NCBI GenBank assembly: GCA_036345935.2 | Contig: JADWOT020001325.1 | Span: 22,001-86,000, forward strand | Length of the DNA stretch: 64,000 bases | Direction: 5' to 3' | DNA from: Taenia hydatigena | Taxonomy: Eukaryota > Platyhelminthes > Cestoda > Cyclophyllidea > Taeniidae | Part shown: in pieces, positions 52,913 to 63,734 of the stretch | Position numbering within the stretch: the stretch's first letter is position 1 | Layout of the letters: each line of letters starts with the position of its first letter | Notes under the pieces: generated by a model | Database searches by the model: none | What the model saw: the letters and a program-made list of their open reading frames with translations, nothing else | What the model was told of the DNA's origin: nothing | Program-made: the position numbers and the translations under genes

Positions 52913-53712
52913 CTGCAAAAGGAAAGGAACCTAGGGGTTAATGTTTCAGACTTTTGTCATTGGGTGGTTTGAGCTAATACGCAGAATAATGCCGACCCGG
53001 ACCTAAAATTATGCACTAAGATATAAAATGAAAGTCTCAGCCTAAGCTGGATGCCAAGAATAATAGTAAGGATTATGGTGAAGGATGTGCACAAGTTGGC
53101 GCACATATTAGCAGAAATAGTTCAAGGTAGATGGGTGTACAGAAGGAAAACGCAAACAGAAATTGCAGACGTTATAACCCTATTTGGAAGTCCTCTATAA
53201 AGTTACTATTTCCTGATGCGGAGCGACACGTAAGGCTACACAAACACGAGATTTCGAAGACGCAGTTTCAAGTACCGAAGTGGTTGCCTAGTCCGGAGGT
53301 GCATAGCTTCCCAATTCAATGTGTACAAGCACCACTAACGCTTTATGTCCTAGTGCATGCGCAAATGGTGACGCAATGACAAGGTGTGATGGGAAACAAG
53401 AATTTATCCGGTGAGAGCCACAAACGCACCAAATACGTTGTCTGGTGTGTACGCGGACACCGTGTGTGCATGCATTGTTCACAGTTCTTGCTTTCAAACG
53501 GGCTAATTTGTAAGGTTGTTCATGTGACAATTCGAGCACTTTGTTCCACAGAGCGGCGCTACTTCCTCATTCACAAGGACACATGCTTGCCACATGTCAT
53601 GGGCGGAATTGGTTCTAACAGTGTGCGGTATCCGAGACAACATTTACGCACTTCTGCCTCGCCCACTCATGTAAACAATGGTTTACGAAGGCTAAACAAT
53701 CAATCGACTGAG
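52913..53712. other. Upstream region of the central gene; no gene called
   Basis: A long plus-strand frame (53386-53907) crosses into the central gene in another frame. It has no ATG-plus-domain support and is rejected. The stretch mainly serves as flank for the divergent promoters. Confidence 0.35.
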
Positions 53713-53714
53713 AA

Positions 53715-53719
53715 TATAG
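53715..53719 (+). promoter_or_regulatory. TATA-like element of the central peptide gene
   Basis: tatag within agaatataga. It lies 71 bases before the ATG, exactly the spacing in the arm genes. The flanking bases (taaacaa upstream, acagcATG at the start codon) are also shared. Confidence 0.45.
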
Positions 53720-53785
53720 ATGTGCGACAGAGGCGGCAGAACCTACGTTCGTCCGCAGTCACCGTTAGCACTACGAAGATACAGC

Positions 53786-54212
53786 ATGCTATCACATTCG
53801 GGTTTGGTCTGCCTTCTTCTCCTCTTTGCATTCGCCTTACATCACGTCTCTGCTGCCGTGGTGCCGGATGGGAAGGCTGTGCGCAAATTAGAGGAAGACC
53901 TCTTTGAGGTGTCTGACACCCTAAAGGGTGAGGAAGCGACCGAGGCGCGGGAGGAGGAGGAGGAGTTGCTTGAGGAAGCTGATAAAGCTGACGAGCGAGG
54001 TGATGTCCTTGCGCAGGCTGGATGGGGTAGCATTTGACGAAGGATCAGTGGCACTTTTAGAAGAACCGGTGATGGAATCCAAAGAGTCTTCAGAGGGCCC
54101 TGGAAAATCTGCGTGCCTACATGTCCGAAGGGCGGCAGAAGACCAGGTCCGTGGAGTGCCTAGTTATCTGCGAATAGCCTGCATTTGTGGCAAAGTGATT
54201 AGATTTTACTAA
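53786..54212 (+). pseudogene. Paralogous secreted-peptide precursor with a frame shift (palindrome centre)
   Basis: The ATG sits in acagcATG as in the arm genes. Residues 1-23 form a signal peptide (GLVCLLLLFAFA core) and then a very acidic stretch includes EEEEELLEEADKADE. The frame ends at TGA 54035-54037, after 83 codons. In the plus-one frame the acidic stretch continues (codons for LLEEPVMESKESSEG), followed by an Arg-Arg at 54126-54131, a basic segment with two cysteines (CIC at 54180-54188), and a TAA at 54210-54212. This is the same signal, acidic propiece, RR, cationic-end order as the arm gene. A one-base change in the GGGG run at 54024-54027 would account for the shift. It is either a real loss-of-function indel or a homopolymer error. 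No AATAAA follows before the inverted stem-loop. Confidence 0.6.
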
Positions 54213-54272
54213 CAACTTCCCTAACCTGATTGATTCAGATTTACTGATGTACACTGATGAATTACTGAGGCA

Positions 54273-54409
54273 TTTATAAACACCTATGAGCGACACTTTT
54301 TTCTCTATACAAGGGCGATCTCGGTTGATGAACTGCTTGTAAATTTATGCTTGAGTCAGGGATCGCCCTTGTATAGAGATAAAAAGAGTCATTCATAGGT
54401 GCTTATAAA
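54273..54409. repeat. Imperfect stem-loop (about 49-bp arms, 40-bp loop)
   Basis: Bases 54273-54320 pair with 54361-54409; about 43 of 49 positions match, including a perfect outer tttata and inner ctctatacaagggcgatc. The 3' end of the stem, 54409, is the base directly before the right arm begins at 54410. It could be a small MITE-like element or the hairpin that seeded the inversion. Confidence 0.7.
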
Positions 54410-54458
54410 CGAATGCAAAGAGGAGAAGAAGGCAGACCAAACCCGAATGTGATAGCAT
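54393..54458 (-). pseudogene. Truncated copy of the central peptide gene
   Basis: The right arm repeats the promoter, ATG and first 16 codons of the central gene in inverse orientation (54458 down to 54410). It then runs into the stem-loop and stops after five foreign codons. Only part of the signal peptide remains, so no product is expected. Confidence 0.7.
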
Positions 54459-55331
54459 GCTGTATCTTCGTAGTGCTAACGGTGACTGCGGACGAACGTA
54501 GGTTCTGCCGCCTCTGTCGCACATCTATATTCTCAGTCGATTGATTGTTTAGCCTTCGTAAACCATTGTTTACATGAGTGGGCGAGGCAGAAGTGCGTAA
54601 ATGTTGTCTCGGATACCGCACACTGTTAGAACCAATTCCGCCCATGACATGTGGCAAGCATGTGTCCTTGTGAATGAGGAAGTAGCGCCGCTCTGTGGAA
54701 CAAAGTGCTCGAATTGTCACATGAACAACCTTACAAATTAGCCCGTTTGAAAGCAAGAACTGTGAACAATGCATGCACACACGGTGTCCGCGTACACACC
54801 AGACAACGTATTTGGTGCGTTTGTGGCTCTCACCGGATAAATTCTTGTTTCCCATCACACCTTGTCATTGCGTCACCATTTGCGCATGCACTAGGACATA
54901 AAGCGTTAGTGGTGCTTGTACACATTGAATTGGGAAGCTATGCACCTCCGGACTAGGCAACCACTTCGGTACTTGAAACTGCGTCTTCGAAATCTCGTGT
55001 TTGTGTAGCCTTACGTGTCGCTCCGCATCAGGAAATAGTAACTTTATAGAGGACTTCCAAATAGGGTTATAACGTCTGCAATTTCTGTTTGCGTTTTCCT
55101 TCTGTACACCCATCTACCTTGAACTATTTCTGCTAATATGTGCGCCAACTTGTGCACATCCTTCACCATAATCCTTACTATTATTCTTGGCATCCAGCTT
55201 AGGCTGAGACTTTCATTTTATATCTTAGTGCATAATTTTAGGTCCGGGTCGGCATTATTCTGCGTATTAGCTCAAACCACCCAATGACAAAAGTCTGAAA
55301 CATTAACCCCTAGGTTCCTTTCCTTTTGCAG

Positions 55332-55592
55332 ACTGCTAACAAGGTTTCTACCAACTCAATAATGAGTATGGGTGGAAATCCAACTTTACAAACATGTGTA
55401 AGTTTAAGAGTATTAACAGCTGTCTTCGAGGGCTCAAGCGTAATTTATGCGGCCACAATTAGAGCCTTGATGGCACACGCTACTACGGAAGTCGGGAAGC
55501 TCGAGTTGGTAGGCGATACTGCCTTATTCACCCCATATTTTGCAAGAAGGGCTCTGGTGACTACCTTGAATGCTTCACCTGATATTTTATAA
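55332..55592 (+). CDS. Candidate terminal coding exon, product uncertain
   Basis: A strong acceptor (pyrimidine run ttcctttccttttgcag) precedes an open frame in phase 0 that runs 86 codons to TAA. The protein is not low complexity: it includes LTAVFEGSSVIYAATIRAL and VGDTALFTPYFARRALVTTL. The helix-rich pattern loosely resembles the C-terminal part of spartin/senescence domains, but I would not name it on this. No upstream exon was identified in the 900 bases available before the palindrome junction, so if real, the gene was cut by the inversion in this arm. It may be a relic. Confidence 0.35.
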   Translation, partial: TANKVSTNSIMSMGGNPTLQTCVSLRVLTAVFEGSSVIYAATIRALMAHATTEVGKLELVGDTALFTPYFARRALVTTLNASPDIL

Positions 55593-55799
55593 ATGCAATG
55601 TGTTGTGCAATGCTAGTTCGGTGTAAGAATCCAAGCCATCTAGGCCTATTTTAATAAGGTTGTCATGATTTGTATAGCAATACGTTATGAATTGATCGCA
55701 TGATTAGCCAAGCGGTAAAAGGGTATACCGACTCCGTACATTCGCCCCCGTTCGAAAGTAAACATTGAGATTGAAAGATAAACAAACCCACGAGATGCC

Positions 55800-55806
55800 T
55801 ATAAAG
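55800..55806 (+). promoter_or_regulatory. TATA box of the right secreted-peptide gene
   Basis: tataaag, 71 bases before the ATG. Transcription would start near 55830, giving a leader of about 40 bases with no upstream ATG. Confidence 0.6.
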
Positions 55807-55870
55807 TACCACGTAGAGGGTACGCAAAGCATCCTCTACACAACCAGCATCATCTCTGCATTAATACAGC

Positions 55871-56203
55871 ATGTGTTCATTGTCAAATCTAGTCTGCATG
55901 GTTCTTCTCCTCGTCTTCACTTCACACCCTACCTTTTCCGCGTCTTTGGCGATTGACAAGGCTGAGCTGAGGCCAGAGGCAGACCTTTCCGACTTGTCAG
56001 ACCTTTCGGAGGGTGAAGACGTAATCAAGGACGTGGTTGAGAAGGAGACGTTCAATGAACTCAATGAAGATGACGTGAGCGAGGATGTCCTCATGCCAGC
56101 TGTGTTTCGTCGTCTTCCAGTAAGATACAAATGTGTCTACGATCGTAAAGCCAAAAAGATTCGATGCTTTCCGCTTCCGCAATTTATTCCTCTTCGTCGT
56201 TGA
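55871..56203 (+). CDS. Secreted cationic-peptide precursor (host-defence-like), right-arm copy
   Basis: Intronless, 110 residues. Residues 1-24 are a signal peptide (hydrophobic VCMVLLLVF, likely cut after FSA). Residues 25-79 hold 18 Asp/Glu against four Lys/Arg, with a repeated DLSDLS motif. An Arg-Arg at 80-81 would release residues 82-110, which carry about +8 charge and cysteines at 88 and 99 (C-x10-C), suited to a one-disulfide beta hairpin; the end is LRR. An acidic propiece balancing a cationic end is typical of antimicrobial and some effector or neuropeptide precursors. I recognise no named family. A TATA box lies 71 bases upstream and AATAAA about 190 bases after the stop. An identical copy is in the left arm and a frame-shifted paralogue at the palindrome centre. 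Strong gene, uncertain activity. Confidence 0.75.
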   Translation: MCSLSNLVCMVLLLVFTSHPTFSASLAIDKAELRPEADLSDLSDLSEGEDVIKDVVEKETFNELNEDDVSEDVLMPAVFRRLPVRYKCVYDRKAKKIRCFPLPQFIPLRR

Positions 56204-56390
56204 TCACTTGTTCTCACCTGATTATATACCATTTACCTTGCAAATTAGCTGTGTGGATCTGTTCTGCCTCATAATTTTGTCGTGCAATGCTGTGATAAGC
56301 CGCAGCACTAAAATTTAGTATTTCACTTACCGCTATAGTAAGTTAAATGAGTTGTCGTATTGGCTGTATCTTTTCCTAAGAACTCTTCTC

Positions 56391-56396
56391 AATAAA
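56391..56396 (+). terminator. Poly(A) signal of the right secreted-peptide gene
   Basis: AATAAA in ctcaataaagctgg, about 190 bases after the TGA. Confidence 0.65.
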
Positions 56397-59300
56397 GCTG
56401 GCCTTAAATCGTTATGTTTTAATTACGCGGTCCCAGAAAATGGCAATAGTGAACTTTGCAATTAAATAGGAATTTTTGACGTGTGCTCTAGCACTTAATG
56501 GAAGAGAGAGGAAAGAATGAGTAAATTAGATAGATAGAAATAGAAAATCATTTGTCGACAGTTATAGGGGGTCTACCAGTATTGATCGAATAGACAAAAG
56601 TCGAAGAAAGAAATCCGTTACCTTGGCGAAGTTAACCGCAGAATTTGTGACACAAATCACCGTCCACTCGAAGAACTTGGAAAGCAAAAAGTGAGGCATG
56701 GATGGCAGGTTAGCAAGACTTAGTGTGGAAAAAGTGGCTTTGGTGTATGCAATTACCCATTGGGCAAAAGTGGGGCTGAATGAAATGCTTTCATCTGCTA
56801 GCTTTATGGGAATGTAAGTGTTCTGTTCGGCTGAAGCTCAAGTTCCATGATGCATAACGAATGTAGGAGACCGGAGGAAACTGTGAATGCAAAAGAACAA
56901 ATTTAGGCAATCAGTGAATATATCAAAATGCAAGGCAAGGAATGGACTGGAATAAAACTGCACTCTCCATTAAAATAAAATGCTGCGCATGAGAGACTGA
57001 GATGGTAACGAGGCCCTAGTATCGACATCCATCGGCCGACAGACCAAATATAAGCCAAAATCTGAACCATTCTAATGCATCATAAATGATACAGCTTTAT
57101 ATTTTAAAGGCTAGCATCGTTAGAATTGTATGGTTACAGATGGGTACGAGTAAGTCTTGAATGACGTCGAAGTTTCCTGTGTGTTCTCTGGAGAAGCCTA
57201 AAGACTCACCATCAAAGGCAATGGAACGCGGTCAGCGCGAAAATACCTTCCTTTCCTCATTTTTCTTAGGCACACCTTACGCTTCGACCTCCCCCACACG
57301 CCGTTTTCATCACCACTCTTTGGATGAAGGTGTTCGTGCGATCAGCTTTTATGCTACTTCAGCGTCCTCTACAATAGTGTTAAGGATGGGCCAGGGGTGG
57401 TAGTGATCGCAACCTGTAAGCGCATAAACAGACTATTCACCTTTAGAATGCGCAAAGTAGAGCCAATGATTGCGTGCCTGGGACCAGACGTTCATGCGGG
57501 AAATATTTTGTGAGCCTAAAGCCGGTTACCCAGGGGACTAATTGCAGGTAAACGCAATCTGCTGCCTTAATGAACTAAATTGTAAACTAAGTTATGACGT
57601 TACTGTCAACACCAGATCTCTGTAGCTCTCCAGTGCAGAGCATTCGGCGGGATGTAACGACGTGTGTTTTAGGTTGATGAGCCTTTGGTTAACACTCTAA
57701 GGTGTTGGCGACTTGAGTGACACCTAAAACTTGTGAATAAAACTTGAGCTAGGCCTGGCGATAAACGCATCTGAAATGGCCGTGGCAACAACCATGCTAA
57801 TTCAAAATCGAGGAATGTTTGGAGGAAAATTTTCATTGAAACGGTGTGTCGCAATTTGTTCTGAGCATTGGCCATCTTATTTAAGCGTCCATTACTTAAT
57901 TTGATAATTAATCACTTTGAATTTAGAGAGTGCACTTCAGATTGATCCTATGTACGACCACTAAATACCTTTAACACGTTTACTAGCTTTTTCAGTGGAG
58001 ATAATACAACGCTATACAAAACGGTGAATGAAAATTGCAATTTTTTTGCGGAGTGCCACAGCCCTTTAAGCGGCATAGTCAAGAGATTAATTGAGGTAGG
58101 TCGTCAAAGCTGGAAGGGTAAGAGCGTTCATAAGTGGCAGTCATGTCTTCGATACGTGAAAAAACCGATCTTATGAGCACAGGTTTTAAGCAACCATTCT
58201 AGCAAACCTGTCGAAACTGATGTCAAAACCTTGAATAACAGCTAGCCAGCTAGTTGAATAGAATGCACTTTTCATAATGCGTACTTTTTAGTATTCCCTT
58301 GTTCAAAGAGGTCTGCAACGTAGATCCCAATATCCAAACGTAAAATAGTAAAGCCTGAGACTTAGCTTAGTTCAGCGCATTGAAACAGCGCAAAGCGGCG
58401 CCTTGTAGAGGAGACGAGGTGTAGACGGGAAGAAGAGGAGACCCGCTCTTAATGTAAAATTTGGTAGCCTTTTTATCATTGAGCAACAAACGAGCTGCTG
58501 TTACACCGCCTAATTTCGTGAGCAGACGCGTAAAACTTACCGGAATAGGCCATCTTATATTCAGGTATATACATATGTCTACAATTATCTGTCGGTATTC
58601 GGCCCACCTTCACGACCACCACTATCACCGTCAGGATCAACAGTAACGCCACGCCTGCCGTTACTGACCCCCGATGCGCAATCCTTCTCACCAGTAATCA
58701 GTCAGCTGTCCACACAATCGATCACCGACTCATGAATCTAGTCGCCTGGAATTCCGCCTATCGCTACTGCTGCCGTAATGCACGAGAGTGAAGGTATGAA
58801 TAAATCAAGCACGGGAAGGAAGAATGGTGGGGAGCAAAGGAGGAGAGATGAACAATGAGGTGACAAAGAAGCAGGCTCGTGGCTGCCTAACAACAGTTCG
58901 CCCATCTGTGCATCTGCAACAAACTCTGAATTTCTGTCAGCCACCATGTTCAGCTTCTTTCCACCGATTTGCAGACGTCTTTGTCGAAGCAGACAAAGAT
59001 GAGTCAATTGACAATGTAGTGTTAAAGATGGAGCTAAAATAGGCCACCACAGCGTTCTTACAGAACCCACCACAATCTCTTCGTCCACCTGCCATTCGGC
59101 TACGAATCACCTGAGCTACCAAGGGCTTGGGCAGCATAAACCACGTCCTTAGTAGTGGCGCACTTGGATTTCATGCACTTATGCTCCGCCACGTTTTCCA
59201 TCATGACATAAGGCACACCGCGAATATCCTTCCAGACAAGTTGATCTACCCAACCAACTACTAGCAATGATAAAGATCCAGATTTCAATTGAGCGAAAAT

Positions 59301-61151
59301 GCAGTCGGCTGATTGCTTTCGCCAAAGTTTACAAGTGTATAACAAGGAACCTAAATGGTCTCCGGGATAGCACGCTCATAGAAGGATAATTCCCACTTTA
59401 ATTCGGCGCAAACTGGCTTTGACAAATTTACCAGAGAATGTGTATGATTAAGTGCTCAATGACTGGCACTAACGGTGTTTTCCTAGAAAACCATAAGACA
59501 CGAATCTTTAAAGTGAGCAGCAGCTGGTCCATAACTAGCAAAGTGTAAGTAGGAAGGGAAGGAGGAATAAGATACAATTTTTTGAGCCCTGCCTTTATGT
59601 TAATGGCAATCAACTGTAGTTTTTCAGAGCATGGACTAAGCATGAGCATTTAAAGGGAAGACAACAGAGCATGGGGGAAAAAGGGAAAGCAATTAGCCTA
59701 CGTATTAGCAAACGCTTGGTCTCTGATAAGACGGAGAGGGTGAGTAAACAAAAGGGTCCACAGGGCAGGTGAAGAGGTCCAACCCACAGGTCGTATTCTT
59801 TCGATGGGCTGCTTTGAGACAATTCTGGTGCTTTCGAGGCTACTTTTACCATCGTTTTGTCTGTCGAATATAAGGCAGAGAAATAGTGTTGCACTCATTA
59901 AAATAACACACACACCTCAATGGATTCGAGTTTGCTGTCGTGGGCTCGTTCTAAATGCAAAGAGTATTCCCCACCGCCTCTTTTTGCTTCACATTTTCAG
60001 TGTCCGAATCCGGCGAGGTATGCAAGTAAGGCTAGGACATAAATAGCTCTAAAAAGAGAAACCGATTCAAAGTTGGCTGAGTTACTGGCAATTGCTAGGG
60101 CATAAAACATATCATTTTATTTAGGCTTTGTAAATACCAACGAATCCATACTGAAACTTTGCTTAGGCAACGAAGCTGCCATGCTTGCAAATAATTGTGC
60201 CCTTACTTTAAAGGAATCAACCAAGCATGTAGTCCTAGTCAAACTCACCTTGAAATACTTGACTTGCCTAAGGTTGTTATTTCGAAAATTCAGACTAAGT
60301 GCCTCAAATGAACTGATTAGATGGATAAACGTGATTCCCATAAAGTTAAAATTGAACCACCGGGTTAACATTTAAAGCCACAATCGACGCATTGGTAAAA
60401 TAGTTAAACAAGACATCGGTTAATAGGGCGCGACTGGATAAGCGGTTACGTGGAAACGAATAAAAATGACAAGGAATGGCTGGTTATTTGGCATAATATT
60501 TAGGTGTATTGGCGACAGAAGAAAGCCGACATTAATAGAGGAGCTTCAAATACACGTGGCAACTAAAATCACTGTTGGCTAGACTGAGCATTGCTTCTTT
60601 ACAAGCATTGAAATTCTAAATAATTAAGGAAATCTACAATACGGTTTCCCAACATTCTTATTGCAATAGATTATCTGTAAACGGTCATATTACAATGTCG
60701 GGACGCCTCCATGTAACGGTGCTGAATCGTACGATGCTTGTGAATACGTTTTATTAACTTGCGGAGAATGCAGGCAGGCTACCTTGTTGTTTTGGCCAAC
60801 CAATTTCCATTTGCTTGTGGTAGAGTGCACCTTATCATTAGTTTGGTGATCATTAAATGCTTTTAGCTGATGCGATCTTCTAAAACGTTGGCTAGTGGTT
60901 TCGTGCCATAAACTCAGTGCCTTGGCTTCCCAGTGACGCCGTAATAGGTTAAAGTGGCTTAGAGAAACAAAATCTACTTCCCTGCAGATGGGCTAAGAGG
61001 TCATTAACAGAGGTGAAAGCGTAAGAGCGGCCTCCATAGTTTGAATTATTGCGTGGTCGAATGAACAAATGACGAGATCATTAAGCGAGACATTTTATTC
61101 TATAAAGAAGTGGAATTTATAAATAAAAACAGCTATGTTTCTGTAGGTGTA
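56397..61151. other. Right-arm sequence without further genes
   Basis: Mirror of 47093-51847. The many frames here repeat those of the left arm because the DNA is duplicated. None has a recognised domain or splice support. Confidence 0.4.
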
Positions 61152-62816
61152 AAATGTTCTTCAGTAAAGAATGCGAGGCCTTCTAGCTTAGCAGTAAACA
61201 CTGCGATTTATCTTAACATGGTGAGACCTTCACGCTTAAGGCATTGTAGCAACGGCCTTGATGGGTATGCATGGAAATTCAATTATCTCTCACTGAAGGC
61301 TGAATAGTTGCATCCTTACACCATATGAAACAGTAACATATGGCTTTTGGCACAATCGTCTGCTTGAGTTGCAACCGAGGCCAGTCGGACCTTCTTTAAT
61401 CACACACAAATTCCATATGTGTTTTAATCTTTCATAATCCCCACATGTACTTCAACTTTATATTCAAATTTGCTTGGGCATAAAGACTAGCAAAATTCTG
61501 AATATAGATCTGGCGTTGGCATTTTCACCTCATCCTGCCAACTCTGCCCATTTTAGGACTAAATTGCTTTCTTTTGGATTCTTAAGGACTGGAAGAGATT
61601 TATTTTTTTACTTGCATCCCTCCTGGGAGCATCGTAGACATTAGTAGAATCAGCGTATTAGATCTGGTCCTATAAACATTGCCGACGGTTATCGAAAGCT
61701 TGGCAATATGTGCGACCGAGGAAAGCATCCAAAATAGTGCGCGATTGATTTCAAATGCAATTACTTCACTTTGTCTTCTTTCGTCTTACGCCGAGTCAAT
61801 ACGAATATAGTTACCAATCAAAATAAAATCTTTGCACAATTCCGCATTGTGTTTAAACCTGCTCTTCTCGTATTCATTGCCTCATTATGCGATTAGCATA
61901 GCCGCTTTCCCAACGATGCTGAAATCTAGATTCCTGCATTAATCGGCGTTTGTTTTCTGCTCAAGGCCTTCCCAGGGACACTGCTCATTTCCACACAGAT
62001 TACCTGCCTTGTTTTGACTGCTTTCTACGTTTCAATTGCTGCGTTCGCATTTATTAATCGCCTACCTTCATTTTTCATTATCCCTCCACTAAGTTTCCGT
62101 CCCTTATTCCAAATCTAGTCAATACCAAAGACAATACTAAACAATGTCAATTAAAAACCATAGCGTGCTGATGGGAGCCAATAATGCAACGTCAGTTCCT
62201 TGCCTTCTCCAGTTAAAACTTTGACTCCCTTAGCGTCAGTATAAGTAGCAAACCTGACCATTTGGTTAGGCTCAACCATTCAATTGTTTCGTAATAAAAT
62301 GCAATCTATTGCACCTCATCTTTTTAGGCAATACTTTCATGATAACATTTCGATTAGAAATACCTGCTTGCTCTTTACGTTTGGTTAAATTCTGGCCAAC
62401 AAACTTTGGCTTTTTGCTTCCCCATATCGATTTCAAGCTCCCAACTTTTCCTAATCATCCAGGAGCAAATATGAACTAACAGTTAATTATTTTCGTTCAA
62501 TCAGCAGACAAAATTTTAAATGCGCTCATGAGTTCTGCCTACTGATAGCAATCAGTCTTAATAGAGCGCTTATTTACATTGAGAAATCAAAGTGTGGTAA
62601 AGCGCGACCCCCTCCTGATGGCTGAGGATGAATCTATAATTGCAATTTAGTGAGTGCAGTTCTTGTCTGCATGAGAAGACCGCAACGCTCTTATCCACGT
62701 TTCGTCACAACCAACTTCACAGAATTAGACACGCTCATCTAATCATATGCTATTACCCTATGCGATGCCGCATTAGGAACGCATGTTTCGATTAAAAGCA
62801 CCGAAAGTAGCATTTG

Positions 62817-63387
62817 TCAATCAATACCAAACAAATAAGTATCTGATATAGACGCATCGTGCTTGCATAGGTGGGTGTTGCTGTGCTGAAGAGGCATGAA
62901 TTATATTGTCAGCCTAATAAGACTTTTAGAGAATGGGTATAGGCATTACGACTATGACTGCATAACCCATCCGGTAGATCCTTTGCACTTCCGCAAGGAA
63001 AAATTAGCATCTAGCTTGGAGTCTCTGACGCCCATCGAATGTTAATTATTGCAGTCATTATTAACAGATGGAGAAACAAGTCAAAGGAGACGGTGTTCAT
63101 AATTCGAACTCGGAATATTGAGCACTTAGGTTGCGAATCCTACCTCTAGACAGATTGGGCCTACAAATGCGCTATTATTCTGTGTCTACGCTTTTAACCA
63201 ACATCTCTGAAAAGCTACTGGCATGCATCTAGCTCGTATTTGATCCACTCTAATCAATTCTGCTCAACTGCTTTTTAATGAACATCAACCTATAATCGGC
63301 TGAACGAACAGACGGAACACAAAGGATCAATCGATTGATGAAACAATAGACGATTGCCAATCTAGGCATTTTGTGGTCTTTTGCTAA
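62817..63387 (-). repeat. SINE-like dispersed repeat, right-arm copy
   Basis: Mirror of 42170-42740, and related in direct orientation to 18920-19480. Confidence 0.6.
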
Positions 63388-63658
63388 CGCTGGTGAATCA
63401 TAATCATCCTATTCGAGGTCAAACCCCTGTAGACAACATTGCTACATATGGTCAGCCTCATAACTTCTGTCATTTTACATGCCTTTATAGCTACGTGCAT
63501 TCGAACACGCATACAGTAAAACTTGTGCCCGCTCACGAAATGAGAAGGTTTGGGCAGTAAGAGGTGTTGAATTCGACACCACCGCATCACTTATTGCTGA
63601 ATCCTCACCGACGTCATCAACAGGAGGCCGGTTGGGCTAGTGAAGTCGCCAACAAAGC

Positions 63659-63734
63659 ACCGGTGACAGGACTCGAACCCGCAATCTTATACTTAAAAGG
63701 CGGACGCCCTATCCATTGGGCTGAATTATGGACG
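63659..63734 (-). mobile_element. tRNA-Arg-like SINE head, right-arm copy
   Basis: Mirror of 41823-41898. The B box appears as ggactcgaacc on the plus strand. Confidence 0.65.

Larger units (their letters stand above)
47093..53834 (+). repeat. Inner left arm of the giant inverted repeat
   Basis: Reverse-complement partner of 54410-61151; every matching pair of positions I tested sums to 108244, so there are no net indels. Only two substitutions were noticed (near 49340 and 49682). The arm ends inside the signal-peptide codons of the central gene. It carries one copy of the secreted-peptide gene and one candidate terminal exon. Confidence 0.95.
54410..61151 (-). repeat. Inner right arm of the giant inverted repeat
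   Basis: Inverted near-identical copy of 47093-53834. Unlike the left side it has no N and no tandem duplication, and it runs on without a break into the outer arm. Confidence 0.95.

Noticed and set aside
53386..53907. 173-codon plus-strand frame
   Set aside because: Overlaps the central peptide gene and its promoter in another frame; no domain or splice evidence.
54028..54061. A 34-nt GT...AG interval that would restore the frame if spliced
   Set aside because: Too short for a normal intron, and a one-base change in the adjacent G run is simpler.
54038..54163. Arginine-rich frame with two cysteines directly after the TGA of the central gene, in the original frame
   Set aside because: It looks like a cationic mature peptide, but it is mainly the off-frame reading of GAA/GAG-rich acidic codons. 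The plus-one frame continues the acidic propiece and reaches its own RR and cysteines, so that frame is the better continuation.
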